Source: Hypomesus transpacificus
Lineage: Eukaryota; Chordata; Actinopteri; Osmeriformes; Osmeridae
Reading direction: 5' to 3'
Length of the DNA: 64,000 nucleotides
Assembly (NCBI RefSeq): GCF_021917145.1
Contig: NC_061068.1
Location: 11,123,710-11,187,709, forward strand
Part shown: positions 1 through 11,900 of the stretch, in pieces
How the letters are laid out: each line of letters starts with the position of its first letter
Numbering within the stretch: the first letter of the stretch is position 1
Position numbers and translations under genes: made by a program
The notes under the pieces: generated by a model
Database searches by the model: none
Seen by the model: only the letters and a program-made list of their open reading frames with translations
Told to the model about the DNA's origin: nothing

Positions 1-1589
1 ATTTTTTTTCTCTGCATAGCGGTAGAAGGTCTATGACTGAAACCTACCAGGGTACATTTCCTTCAGGCAATGGAATTGGCCTGTGCTAACATAGGTGTGG
101 AGTGTTTTATTGGCTGGATCCAGCCTATAAAGAGGGTTTTTTCTTAGTTATTTTCAAATGTACAGTATTTGTATAGCCCTTTTATGTCACAGAGGGCTTC
201 ACATATGCCCATAGAACTGCCCCTCAGCCAAATTCGAGCTTCAAGGATGACAAGGAAAAATTCCCAGAAAAACTCACTTGAGGAGAAAGAAATTACAAGA
301 ACCTTGGGATCAGCAATTCAGTGAGGGATCCCCTCCTCCAGAGACGGTTGGCAAAGAGAGGTGTACAGGCTAAAGTCATAGGCTACATCAGGAACGTGTC
401 AATGGGTGTTGAAACACCAAATTCCAGTGTTTCGAAATCAAAAATCAATCTTTATGAATATACTGTGTAAACATAAACAAATTATTCTTTACATGTAACT
501 ACATGCCCTGGATGCTGTGTTCTCAATTTTTGTGTGTTTTGTCTGATGATTGCTCCATGGTGTTTATATATTGATTTGCTATGTTTAGGATCTGACAGCA
601 TTGTTGGATTTTGAGCACAGGTTTTGGTTTAGGGGCAAGTGTTTGATTTAGCCAGAAGAGTCAGAGGTTTTGGAAATGTAGTTTGAAGAAATGGTTGTGT
701 GTTTACAGTTTTGAGAAAAGGGGTGACTGTTTCAATAAATGTGTTTTAACAACGAGTTATTCGTTCATTTCAACGGAGGGGGGGTTGCTCAACAACTGAT
801 AGGCTAACAATTCCCTAGCCTGAATACGTCCACTATTGCTAACATATACATATAAACTGGAAAAAATAAAAAAAATTCTGCTTACAAAGCATCATGACAC
901 TGTATGATTTGAAATGATTCATTATCACACTAGCATTTAATTATCACGCCACACAATTATACCGCACTGAACTGTAAGTAAAGTTACAAAAAAACTTGCA
1001 AAAATGACCAAAATAATAAAACCTGTGATCAATCAAATCAAAGATTGATGCAACCTGTAATCAAAGAACGAATTTCATTCACGTTTGATGAAAACAACTC
1101 CTCTCTGTTTTCTTTTCGGAGCGTTTGTATATTCATCACATGAAAAATGATCCAAAGACTCGTAGGCTACCCCCACCTAAATGACCGCTTTCAGCTATGT
1201 TGTCCGTTTTAATGAAGTGCATTGAGGCAATTTATTTTGAACACACGGACCTAGAACACTCTTTCGCACATGGCCATCATAATACAATTTGGGGGGGACA
1301 CATCCCAGTTTTATCCATTAGGTGGAGCGTTTGCTCTAGATTTTTTAGCTTGGCACACGATAGAACAATAGGTATGCCTAGGCTTCAATTAGGATAAGGG
1401 TCGATTGGGACACCAGGCTTGCGGAAGTAGCCTATTATCGATTGAATTAACTATGTCTATGGACAAGTTATGCAAAATGATTTGGTCTCACAATCTCTTC
1501 AAATGATAGGCAATAATCAAAGGGTGTCATTATCGAACCAGCATATTCCACCACCCCGAGACCATCCGATATCTGAGTTTTATTGAACC
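1..1589. other. Upstream non-coding sequence
   Basis: I see no supportable gene here. The stretch is AT-rich, with only short open frames lacking splice or family support. The last few hundred bases are presumably 5' flank or 5' UTR of the GT6 glycosyltransferase gene whose start codon is at 1590. No clear TATA box or CpG cluster was found. Confidence 0.5.
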
Positions 1590-4500
1590 ATGAGGTAAGC
1601 AATGTCAAGTTTTCAAAATTCCTAGAAATTGGTGTTTGTCATGTTTAAATATAATTTTAAAAGGGTTTCTTTTATTTTCAGTAGGCATATTTACAAGTCA
1701 GTTTTAAAGTTTATCATCGTTGCTCCAGTGCTTCTTTTCTTGGCATACTTCACCCCTTCGTCCGTCAGGTTAGCAATCTCTTATTTATAACATATTGACA
1801 CAATTTTGGTTTATTTACACCGTTTAATTGTTTCAAAAGTAGAAAAGGCACATGGTCATTATATATGCTATAATGTCGATAACAGCCTGCGGTCAACTCT
1901 TCAGCGTATAGTTTTATTCTACACCGTGAAGAATGTTAAACGCAGGATTTTGTTTCCGCGTTGTAGGTACTTGGAAGGGCTTGTCCCAATGGATATATGT
2001 TTTTTACCAGGGGAAAAGTTGAAGTTGGACAACACTATAGATGCCTCTCTGAAACTTTGGTAGGCATTCTTAATCAAATGTGTGTATGATGATATAATTC
2101 TTGCTTGTATTGCAAAGTGTTAACAATGTTATGACTCTCCCAGACTCTTCCAATGTTATACATCTTCCTTAAAGAAACAAGAAATGATGTTGTTGACACA
2201 ATGGGGGGACTGGCTGTTTGTCAATGTTACGTTTCTTGTCCATATATTTAAATAAGATAATCCAACATACAAAATGGAATCACATTATTAAGCTGATAGG
2301 AAATTGAATCACTGACACTGAAAAAATCTATGTATCTGCCGTAGATGAAAGCACTCTGCTAACCCTATTTAAAAAACAATGTAGGCCTAATTTAGGCAGC
2401 TAATAATAAAATGAGCCTAAGAGGCTGGTCAGATAGAGAAGATTCTGGGGGCCAGGGCCGATTAAACATATTCAGTGAGATCTGTAGGCCTAATAGTTCT
2501 ACAGTGGGCCATTATTTGACCCCCCCAAACAATGATAACCTATACACTCTAAAAAATGCTGGGTCATTTTTTCCACCCATACGCTGGGTTGAGCCTGTTG
2601 GGTCATTTGGTTGGGTTATTTCCATGGTGCTGGGTAGTTTTTAGGCAGCCCAGCCGCTGGGTTAGTGGCTGAGTCATTCTCGGCGACAGTTGAAACAATG
2701 CAGATTGTCTTCTTCCTCTCTTTCACCCCTACGTCACCTGGTACCTTACCCAGCGGCTGCCTCACTTTAACCCAGCTGCTGGTTTATCTGCAGCATAAAC
2801 TTAACTTTGTCAACGGTCTTCTCAACGGCTCTTAAGTTTTGTACAGTCAGCAGGGTCCATGCACAACGGCAGGGACATATTTTGCTCATTTACTAAAGGG
2901 TTATGTTATATCTGTTGTAGCCTACCTACCAAGACTAGGGACAGCAAAAATACTAAGTTAGAGGCACCAACATATCGAACGGGTTCAGCCTGCGCCAATA
3001 TAGAAATAGTGCATCATATTACCAATGAGCTAAAATGATTATTGTAACGATAACGTTTGTGTTACTAAACCTACACCCATTTTTGTAAACAAAAAATGTG
3101 CCACTGCTTATGCATTATTTTCCTTCACAGGATGGTTTCCTCTGCAACATCAACCTTTTGGATGGCGACACCCCTTGCGATAACTTGTTCCTCTTGTCTG
3201 CAGGTACAGAACGGACGTCCAGACATGTACGGAATGGGGAGCGCCTATCATCTGGGAGGGCATGTTTGAACCTGATGACTATGACCGGGAGCATAAGAAA
3301 AACCACTCCTCTGTGGCTCTGACTGTCTTTGCTGTGGGAAGGTTGGTTAACATGACTCTGGAGTTATGATGTCAAGTCTAAATGTCTCTATCTTTTTTGT
3401 TGGAGCCTTAGAAGACTACCTGTAATGGTTTTAGCTTTTCAGGGGTGTGAGTGTATAACAACCTTTTGTTTTTTTGGCATGTCTACACATTGAGAAGCAG
3501 TGGTGCAGTTCTTAACATATTGATTTATTGTTTAGTTCGGAGGTTGGGAAGACTCTGTTTTGTTAGCAGTGAGAAGGTTCGTTTTCATGTATTTCAACTT
3601 GCATAGTTAAGATAGTCTGTGTGTTTATCAGTTGATCTTCTCTAGAGTACCAGCAGAGAATGTCTAATATGGGGAGAACTGCCACTCTCGGGAACTTCCG
3701 GGTTCTGAACTGGTTGCAGTTCCACTCTAGTTCCATATGAGGGCGCAAATGGGCGAGTGCAGAATGAATGGAGGTCTATGGAGCTATACCCCTCAAAATC
3801 CACTTCTCACAATATAATCTTTTGTCTAGTAATTAGAATGTTGAATTCAAAAGGGGAGGCAAATAAAATACAGACTGCTGGGTGTTAGATTTTTTTAAAG
3901 TCGCTTTTTTGTCTTAAAAATCCTTTTAAAATGTAAATGACGTCATACACCATACGTGTGACCAGAGATACTGCTTCACGTCAAGTTCTGGTCACTTCCT
4001 TTTTTCTCTCGAGGCATCGACAACACAGCTGACAGGTTAGGCTCTTTCTGTCAATACACATGCTAGAAAGAGTTTTGGTTTGCTAATGTTGTTGCTAATG
4101 CTCTGACGTTCTGGTTCTGCTTCGGATGCCATCAAGTGGAATTTCTGGTCGTAATCAGTCCTTCACTAACCAATCAGCATTCATTAGCATTAGCATTCAT
4201 TAGCATGTTATGGGCAAAAACGACTCACCCTGTAAGAAATCGAAAGGACATAAGTACTCGTTCATTCAACTTTCGTCCATATTGAACATGCAAAAACTAC
4301 AATCAAATCTGAGATTTCTCAACGACAATCAGGCAAGAGACAAATTTAGCCGTTTAGCTCCACAGACTCCCATTCATTTTGCACTCGCTCGCGATCACCC
4401 CCAGTGGAACTCTGGTGGAACTCTGGTGGAACTGCAACCAAATTCGGTACAATGGGGCTTAATAGGGAGTCGAAAGGCTCTCCAGAGACGGGCTCTGGTA

Positions 4501-5281
4501 CCAGCATTTTACAGTTCAACTTTCAATGTAGGATGGAATAATGCAGCACACCGTAATAAAGTAGCTCAATCTAATTGGTTCCCCTCCCAGGTATCTAGAC
4601 GTGTATCTGGAGACCTTCCTCCTTTCTGCTGAGCTTCATTTTATGGTGGCTCTTCCTGTGACGTACTATGTGTTCACGGACGCTCCTGCCAAAGTGCCCA
4701 ACCTCCAGTTGGCTGAGGGGCGGAGGTTAAAGGTCATAAAGGTTCAGAAGCATTCTCGCTGGCAGGACGTCTCCATGATACGCATGAAGGCTGTCGCCAA
4801 CGCCATCAACGACATCCGCCACACGAGCAGCTACGTCTTCTGCTTCGACGTGGACCAGCTGTTTGTCGGGAGGTTTGGCTCCGAGGCGCTGGGGGAGTCT
4901 GTGGCTCTGCTCCACGCCTACTACTATCATCGCCCCCGCCGTCTGTTCTCCTACGACCACAACCCCAGCTCCACGGCCTACATGAAGGCCGGGGCGGGCG
5001 ACTTCTACTACCACGCCGCCGTGTTTGGGGGCACCTGGCAGAGCGTCTTGGCGCTGACGGAAAGCTGTTACCAAGCCATCCTGGAGGACAAGAGCCGAGG
5101 GGTGGAGGCACTGTGGCACGACGAGAGCCACCTGAACAAGTACCTGTGGCTCCACAAGCCCAGCAGGGTGCTGTCGCCAGAGTACTGCTGGGCCCCGGAA
5201 ATCGGACGCCGCGGCGACATCCGGGTCAAGCGGCTGCTCTGGGCTGAGAAGCAGTACGACAGGCTGAGGGACGCCCCCTAG
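1590..5281 (+). CDS. GT6 family alpha-1,3-glycosyltransferase (GBGT1/ABO/A3GALT2-like), complete, 5 exons
   Basis: Golgi type II enzyme that would add an alpha-1,3-linked Gal or GalNAc to glycolipid or glycoprotein acceptors. Exons: 1590-1594, 1685-1768, 1967-2059, 3204-3341, 4591-5281; all have GT/AG borders and compatible phases, giving 336 aa. A short cytoplasmic tail (MRHIYKSVLK) is followed by a hydrophobic anchor at about residues 11-23. The GT6 core follows: WGAPIIWEG in exon 4, VFAVGRYLD across the exon 4/5 join, the metal-binding DVD motif (residues 193-195, in FDVDQ), the donor-specificity motif HAAVFGG (248-254), and WHDESHLNKY (282-291) with the family's catalytic Glu at 285. Length suits the family. 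Upstream ATG choice: exon 1 contributes only ATG-AG, but it joins in phase to the anchor exon. In known GT6 enzymes HAA goes with UDP-Gal use (alpha-1,3-galactosyltransferase), whereas GBGT1 has GGA, so the subtype is left open. It ends tail-to-tail with ccdc30. Confidence 0.9.
2541..2790. repeat. Interspersed repeat rich in GCTGGGT words (GT6 intron 3)
   Basis: The segment starts with TACACTCTAAAAAATGCTGGG and carries repeated GCTGGGTT words, with complementary AACCCAGC words near its right end, giving a partly palindromic layout. Similar AAAAAATGCTGGGTTA-type repeats are common in fish genomes from general knowledge. Class and exact borders cannot be set by eye. Confidence 0.35.
3690..4465. 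mobile_element. Non-autonomous element with long inverted ends (GT6 intron 4)
   Basis: The two ends are imperfect inverted repeats of about 80-100 bp. The left arm (about 3712-3795) contains GGTTGCAGTTCCAC, then GCGAGTGCAGAATGAATGG and TGGAGCTA. The right arm (about 4350-4442) contains the reverse complements TAGCTCCACAGACT, CCATTCATTTTGCACTCGC and GTGGAACTGCAACC. No transposase frame is present inside, so this is a MITE-like or remnant element. Borders are approximate, and I did not find a clear target-site duplication. Confidence 0.55.
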
Positions 5282-5361
5282 GGGTTCAGGTGATCCTGTG
5301 GGCTGCTTTGACGTAACATGGGGAGGGGGGATTCAAGGACTACTGGGATGTATCACACTAT

Positions 5362-5386
5362 TGTGTGTGTGTGTGTGTGTGTGTGT
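5362..5386. repeat. (TG)n microsatellite in GT6 3' UTR
   Basis: About 12 uninterrupted TG dinucleotides, roughly 80 bases after the GT6 stop codon. Confidence 0.9.
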
Positions 5387-5744
5387 AAAATGTCTCTTCA
5401 TATCGCATTGCGCGTGCACTTGGCCAACTTGAAGTGAGTCTGCTGTTTTTCATGTTAAGGCTTGCTTCCTGTAGGTATAATGTTTTTTTACAGCCGTGGC
5501 TTTTATGCTGCTACCAATAATACACATTGTCTTCAACTTTGCAATGCTGGCCCCTCAGGTGGATACTTTGAATCTGTCAGGACTATAAGGAAGCGAAACC
5601 TATGATAAAAATATGTAAAACTAAGGAATTTAAGAAATACTATTTAAAACCATGTATTTAATAGAAGCTGTTTGAGAAAATAATCTCTACAAACCTGTTT
5701 AATCTTGGAATTCAATGTCAGATAATTTAATAATCTTCTTTCCT

Positions 5745-5750
5745 AATAAA
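5745..5750 (+). terminator. Polyadenylation signal AATAAA of the GT6 gene
   Basis: Canonical AATAAA about 465 bases past the GT6 stop, in an AT-rich stretch. It is the first good plus-strand signal before the convergent ccdc30 gene. On the minus strand ATTAAA occurs at about 5658, so the two 3' ends may overlap. Confidence 0.55.
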
Positions 5751-5938
5751 ATTTGAAGCAAAAACTCCATTTGATATATCATCAATTGTGTTTATAAAGA
5801 TTCTTAACATATAATTCACAGACCAAAAACACGTAAAACAAAGCTTAATAGTGCTGTCATTATTGTCTTCTTTACACTTCGTTGGTGGCTGCTTCTGTTT
5901 TGTCAGTTCATCAGTGGTTGTGTTTGTCTGCTGGGCTC

Positions 5939-8900
5939 TCACACCTCACCACTGTCAGTGCTGAGGGAGTCAGACAGGCCCAGATGGTCGTCCCCTGTCT
6001 GGGGGCTCGTCAGGTTGAGGTAGCCCAGCTCGGTGGGCCTGGACAGGGAAGAGGTGAGGGTGGAGAGAGGAGATGGACTAGTGTCCTCTGGATGTCTGGC
6101 CCTGGTACTCTGGATGATGTCCAGCAGGTTTTTCTTATCAGACCCAGGAAGCACACTGCCAACCACAAAACATGAGATTACAGTTCTGACAACCCTAGTG
6201 GACACCTGAGTGGTATACAGACCTGTGACAGGGCAACCACAGTCCTTTGTCAATGTACTGTAAGGTCATCAGCAGTGTGTTCAATGATAGAGGGAACAAT
6301 AGACTGTTTCTCTACCTGCGGGTAGATGTGAGCAAGGCACTCCCCAAGTTAAAAGTTTTTTTCAGTTCCTGGTGAAAAACAAAAACTTGGTCTTGTTCCT
6401 TACATTTATTCATTTTCATTTAGCAGACTCTTTTATCCAAAGCGACTTCCAAGAGAGAGCTTTACAAAGTGCATAGGTCACTGATAATAACAACAAGATA
6501 GCCCCAAATGCGGGTAGCCAAAACAAGAAGCACACGTTGTGAACAACCAAAAAATAAGTGCCAAAGGGAAGAACCATAAGAGCATGTAGTTAAGCAAGTA
6601 ACAATTTAACAACCTGAATCTGTAAGTGCAAGTGTACCTGTAGAAAAAAGGTGAGGCACAAAATTAATTTCCACTCCGTTACTGTCTTGTACCTCAGTAT
6701 TGCGCATAGATTGATGGTTCTGCTGAGTGCGCTGCAGAGCTGCAATCTGATTGGACATTTGAAGTGTCGTTTTCTGGAACCGTCTGTTCTCATCCTCCAG
6801 GAAGTCCACCCTTGACATGAAAAGCGTTATACACAAAACCTGAGAAATTCCTAGAAAGTAATCAAGAGAATGTTGTATAGCCAGCCTGTTCGTGTGGAGG
6901 TGTATCTCTTGAACAGTAGCAGTTGGGGCACCTGCATTGATTGGCGCTAGCAGTCCGCACAGTGTCATTGTGGACTTCCTGTTCCTCACTGAGCTGCTTC
7001 AGCAGACATCTCTGTTCATGTAGCAGCTTGTTGTTTTCAGCGAGTATACAGGTGGTCATCTCTCTCTCCTGGCAACACAGCGAAGGCTTCATTGATCATC
7101 ACCACTTTCTTCATATCCCCTCTACCCAACCCTCTCAGAACAGGATGTTTCAAAAACAGTTCCATCGTCTTAGGATACTTTTCATGTGCAATGCTGTGGT
7201 CATGTGAAGATGGGTGTTGACTCGTGTCTGCTGTAAAAAGGTAGCTGGCTGCAAATTTACCCTGACAGAGGCATCCAAGGTGAAGGCTAGCTCTCTCTCC
7301 AGGACCTTGATCCTCTGGTCGCGCCAGCCGGTCTCGTAAATGTAGGTCTGCTTGGCTCGCCGCAGCTTCTTCTTGTGTTGTCCCTGCTTCTCGTGGTACT
7401 TGCTGCAGAGAGGCGACAACAGCAAACTTGGCCTTAACCAACAACCATGGACTTGAAGTTCTTGAAGGCATGCTTGTTTTGAGTTTTATTCTTCTAGGCC
7501 TGTTCTACAGCATACCCCTACATTTACATTTAGTCATTTAGCAGACGCTCTTATCCAGAGCGACTTACAGTAAGTACAGGGACAATCCCCCGAGGCAAGT
7601 AGGGTGAAGTGCCTTGCCCAAGGACACATCATTTTTTGGCTTAGCCGAGAATCGAACTGGCGACCTTCAGATTACTAGCCCGATTCCCTAACCGCTCAGC
7701 CACCTGACTCCCTGGTAGTCATTTTTACAATGCTGGGCAAAGGGCCCAGTAACATGCCTAAATGCAGCCCCACCACAGACGTTCTGGCAGGGTGACTGTC
7801 CCTGTCAAGCCTAGAGGACTGTACCTGCTATGTGTGTCCAGATCTATGAGGACTTCTCTCAGCTGTTCGGTCAGTCTCTCACACTTCTGCTGACTGGCCT
7901 GCAGAAGCTTCACATCGGCACCCAACTGTGGTCACACACACAGACACACACACACACAGACAGACAGTGGTTCAACATTCCAGCCATGTCTGTGTGTGTG
8001 GTCTGTATCTTATCACACCATACGATTTTTTGTTTGACATTTGCATTGTAATTTACACATATCATTTCAATGTATCCAAATCACATGCAAATGATTATTT
8101 GACTGAGTCCTAGTCTACCTTTTCTGGTAAGTCATGCCATTAAATTGCCAGCTAAACAATCCTGCACCTGATTGTCCCCAAACAAGCGAGTCTAGGTGAA
8201 GGGATTGGAATGGAGGAGCGTGGCTCTTAGTCTGACTCAGAGAAGACGGGGGCATTGTCACAGCAACACTATTCTTCCACTTTCATTCAATTAACCTTTA
8301 TTTACACTGAATGAATAGGTCAGCACAAGGACAAATCCATTATTTTAGTATAGTTAGACCACATATTTAAATTTAAGATTCCTATATGTTTATTGTATGC
8401 ACCTTCCTGCCAAAGCAAATTCCTTGTCAGTGCAAACTTTCATGGCGAATAAATCCCATTCTGATTCTGATTCACTCTGTCAAGAAGGGACAGAGATGGA
8501 GTGCTGTGGACCTCAATCTGTCTCTCTGGCCTTGTCTACCTGGGTCTGGAGGTGCAGACCCTCTGGCCCCTCCAGCAGCCACACCTTAGAGGGGCTGGTC
8601 CCAGCCTGCTCCTTTGTCTCCAAAGAGGCCAGACACCACTCCCAGTCATGAACACAATTCCGAGTTGCGTTTTCAGTTCAAAAGTCCAAACCTCACAATG
8701 GAAATCCAACCTGGATGTAGCAGCGTACTAGCTTCGGCTAAGTAAAAAGGGTGAAACCGAGTAGTCACAATGCTGACTGAAGTACATGTGGGTAGAACAC
8801 AGCATCTGTTAACATGGTCCATCAATGGCCAGAAATACATAGTGCCACAAGAAAACAAACGCCACTAAAAGCAGTCTTTTTACTAGACTCTTTGTGCTTC

Positions 8901-11900
8901 GTACACAAACCTAAAAGCTAAACCTAACAATGATTACGGCAGTAGAGTTTAAGAGGCCAACAGAGTGGATGAATGAATAATAGTCATATGATACTAGCCT
9001 TGACTTGTTCATCCTCACACACACCTGTGTCACGGAATATGTGTTAATGGTTAGGAAAAAGTCCTCCCTCTCTGTTCTGAGTATCTAGCTCCACCTGGTG
9101 GTCACAGCCTCTCTTTGTATGGATTTTCAAGGGTGATTAGTTTTTCACACAGCAGTGGATAGGATTTAAGATTAATGTTGGGTGGAGTCATTGAGTGTTT
9201 AAGTATTTGAGATGCTATTGTTGCACTGTGGTATTCTTTTTTCTGTTTACCCCACCTGGTTGTTCGCCGCTGAGATGTGGTTACTTTGCAATATCGCTAT
9301 TATATACACACCGTCTGCCCGTATTCCTTCTTGTCATCCCCCACTTTGCTCTTCAGCTTCTCTCGTTCCTCCCTCAGGTAACTGCACTCGTTTTTCACCT
9401 CCTCTCTCTTGGACTTCAGCTCCTCGTACTCCTCCTCCAATTCTTCCGTCTTGTCCTTCAGAGCCTCCAGGCTCCCCTCCTCCTTCTCCTTCTGGGCCCG
9501 GAGCTCCAACACCTCCTGCTCCAGGGTGTGTTTGGATTCCGACAGCTGCCGGTGTTCCTCCTGAAGCCCCTGCAGCACCTCGGTCAGCTGGTGGGGCTCG
9601 GGACACTCCGCTCTCTGAGGACACCTGCAGGCGGAGGGAGGAAATGGCACCCTTGGTCACGTTCACGGGTTTGGATCTCTGTTCAACCATACAGACATTA
9701 TACACATCCCTTTGCATATGAAATTCTTTCTGCTCTATTTTGACTGTAAATGCTTGACATGTAGCTCACCGGTCCTGGGTCTGGGTCTGCAGGGCTGTCT
9801 CCAGAGAGATCCTCGGAGAAGCCGTACCTTCACCCTGACACACAAAGGACGGAGGTCAACATCTGCTGACGTTTAGGGTCTCTCAATGGGTCTTCAACAT
9901 GAAGACTATGTCATGTATATTTTGTTCGATGTTGTTTTATAGAATGTACCGTTTGATTGCTATGTGCATTGCATTGTTTAATTGGAGTGTGTTGTTTTTA
10001 AATATCCTCCTGTAGTGCTGTGAAATTGTCCAGTGGCTGTGTTGAGCGTGTTGTTAAATAAACAAACTAAACAGGGGAACATTGCTCGATTTAATGAATC
10101 CCCAGATGAAGGGATTAACAGCCTATCTTGCAGTCATCGTACTGTAGTACTGAGTGTAGAACATTGTCCAACATTGAGTGCGTGGTATGGTAAAAGACTA
10201 CCCTAGCCAGGCTGTGCAGCTCTTCCAGAAGCCAAGCTTTGTCTCCCTTGGCTAAGTCTTGTTTTATCTGACCCACCTGTGTTCATATAAATATTAGTAT
10301 TCCACAGCACACTGTATCCACCCAGACCCCCTCAACAGACCACAGAGAAAAACGAGCCTGTCCATGGTAGGATCAACTTGACCTCATTATGCTAGTGTGA
10401 TCACCAAACCACCTCTGTCACAGATGGTATCCTACCGTGTGGAGCAGGGCACGTCTCTCAGCGTCCAGGGAGCGCACCCTCGTCCTCAGGGCTCGGATCT
10501 CCTGGTCCAGGCGATCGTTGAGCTCCTTGGCCTTCCGTAGTTCAACCACATCTACAGGAGGACCCAGGACTCGTCAAACGGCTCCAGCATACCCAACATC
10601 AAAGGTTCCGATTTTTTGGGGATCACACACGTGTCCCACCAAACATTGTGTGCAGTAACAGTGCAGTGATCTCGCAAGAATGAAGGTACAAAGACTAACC
10701 ACATTTTTTTAGCTTCTCTACTTCCTGTCTGAGCTGCTCTACTTCCTGTTGGGCTCCCTGCAGCTCTGGCTCTGTAACAGACACATACAAGAATAATATG
10801 AAAATATTTAAATCACACTCACACCTATGTTGTTAGGAATATCAACTGCATGACGTATTGTGAGTGTGTGTGTGTGCACACTCAGTGTGTGTCTCACCAT
10901 AGGCACTCTGTGTCAGACGGGCAGACTCGAGTTCGTCGGTCAGACGGCGGATTTCTTGGTGGGCCATCGCCAAGCGGCGAGATGCTTCATCCAGGTCCCG
11001 TTCCAGACGGGCCCACTCCACCCTGACCCCTGAGCCCTGACCCTGCTGGACAGATGCCTGAACACGGAAACACACACAAACAAACGTGATTTAGCGAAAA
11101 TATGCTAGCCATGATGTTATCGTTTCTGTTAGCTTTGCAGCTTTGTGTGGCAAGGCCGAAAATGAAACAGTAGGCTGGCTTTCATCAAAAGCCAACTGTT
11201 TGTTCCATCTCCATGGGGTATTAATCCATGTTTAAAGATGTAAACCATTAAATGTTGTTCTCCATGCATGGAAAAGAAAAGCGTTAAAAAGTGAAACAAG
11301 AAAGAGAGGTTGTTGAGGGAAACTATTAGTCATAGACATAGGACAAGCTACAACCACTGCACCACGTGCATGGATGCAAGCAGAAGACTACTGAGAACTT
11401 GGTCTGTAGTAAAGATGACATCATCCAAGCTGCACTCACAGTAAGTGCTGTGAACAGAACCAGCAGGAGAAGAGGACCAAAGATAAGTGACATTGGCAGA
11501 ATGACAGAACGTTCATCTGAATGCATGGGACCCTCTCAAAGCATGCCGGAACCTTCTTGAGAAAGGAGCCTACAGTAGGACCAACTCCAGGGAGTTGCAG
11601 TCCTGGCCAGACCATTTCCTCATTAAAAGGTTTTGTTGCCAACCCAAATTGATCAAATTGGATTCCAAATAAAATCATAGCTTCTTTGTTTCAGGCCAAC
11701 CCAAACATGTCACTCTGGAACCGGCCCTGGGAAGATGCAAAAATACATACAAAAACATACGGGGACAAAACAGTGTTTGTTGTGAGCTGCCTTGCGGAGT
11801 CCAAATAGCCTCTTCCATGGGCTCAGGCCACGGTGTAAAGCTCCACTCAGAACACGCTGTGGAATTGACCGGAAGTTTAGTTCAGAAACCCAAGTTCCAG

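Noticed and set aside
4210-4632. 140-codon open frame in GT6 intron 4
   Set aside because: It lies mostly inside the inverted-repeat element, has no domain, and reads into exon 5 in the wrong frame.
7640-7713. tRNA gene on the minus strand
   Set aside because: The tRNA-like sequence is fused to a SINE body and tail, and the same unit recurs at 47 kb and 49 kb, so it is a SINE head and not a functional tRNA.
9195-9743. Plus-strand Leu/Pro-rich open frames
   Set aside because: Antisense shadow of the coiled-coil exon 9312-9624 of ccdc30.
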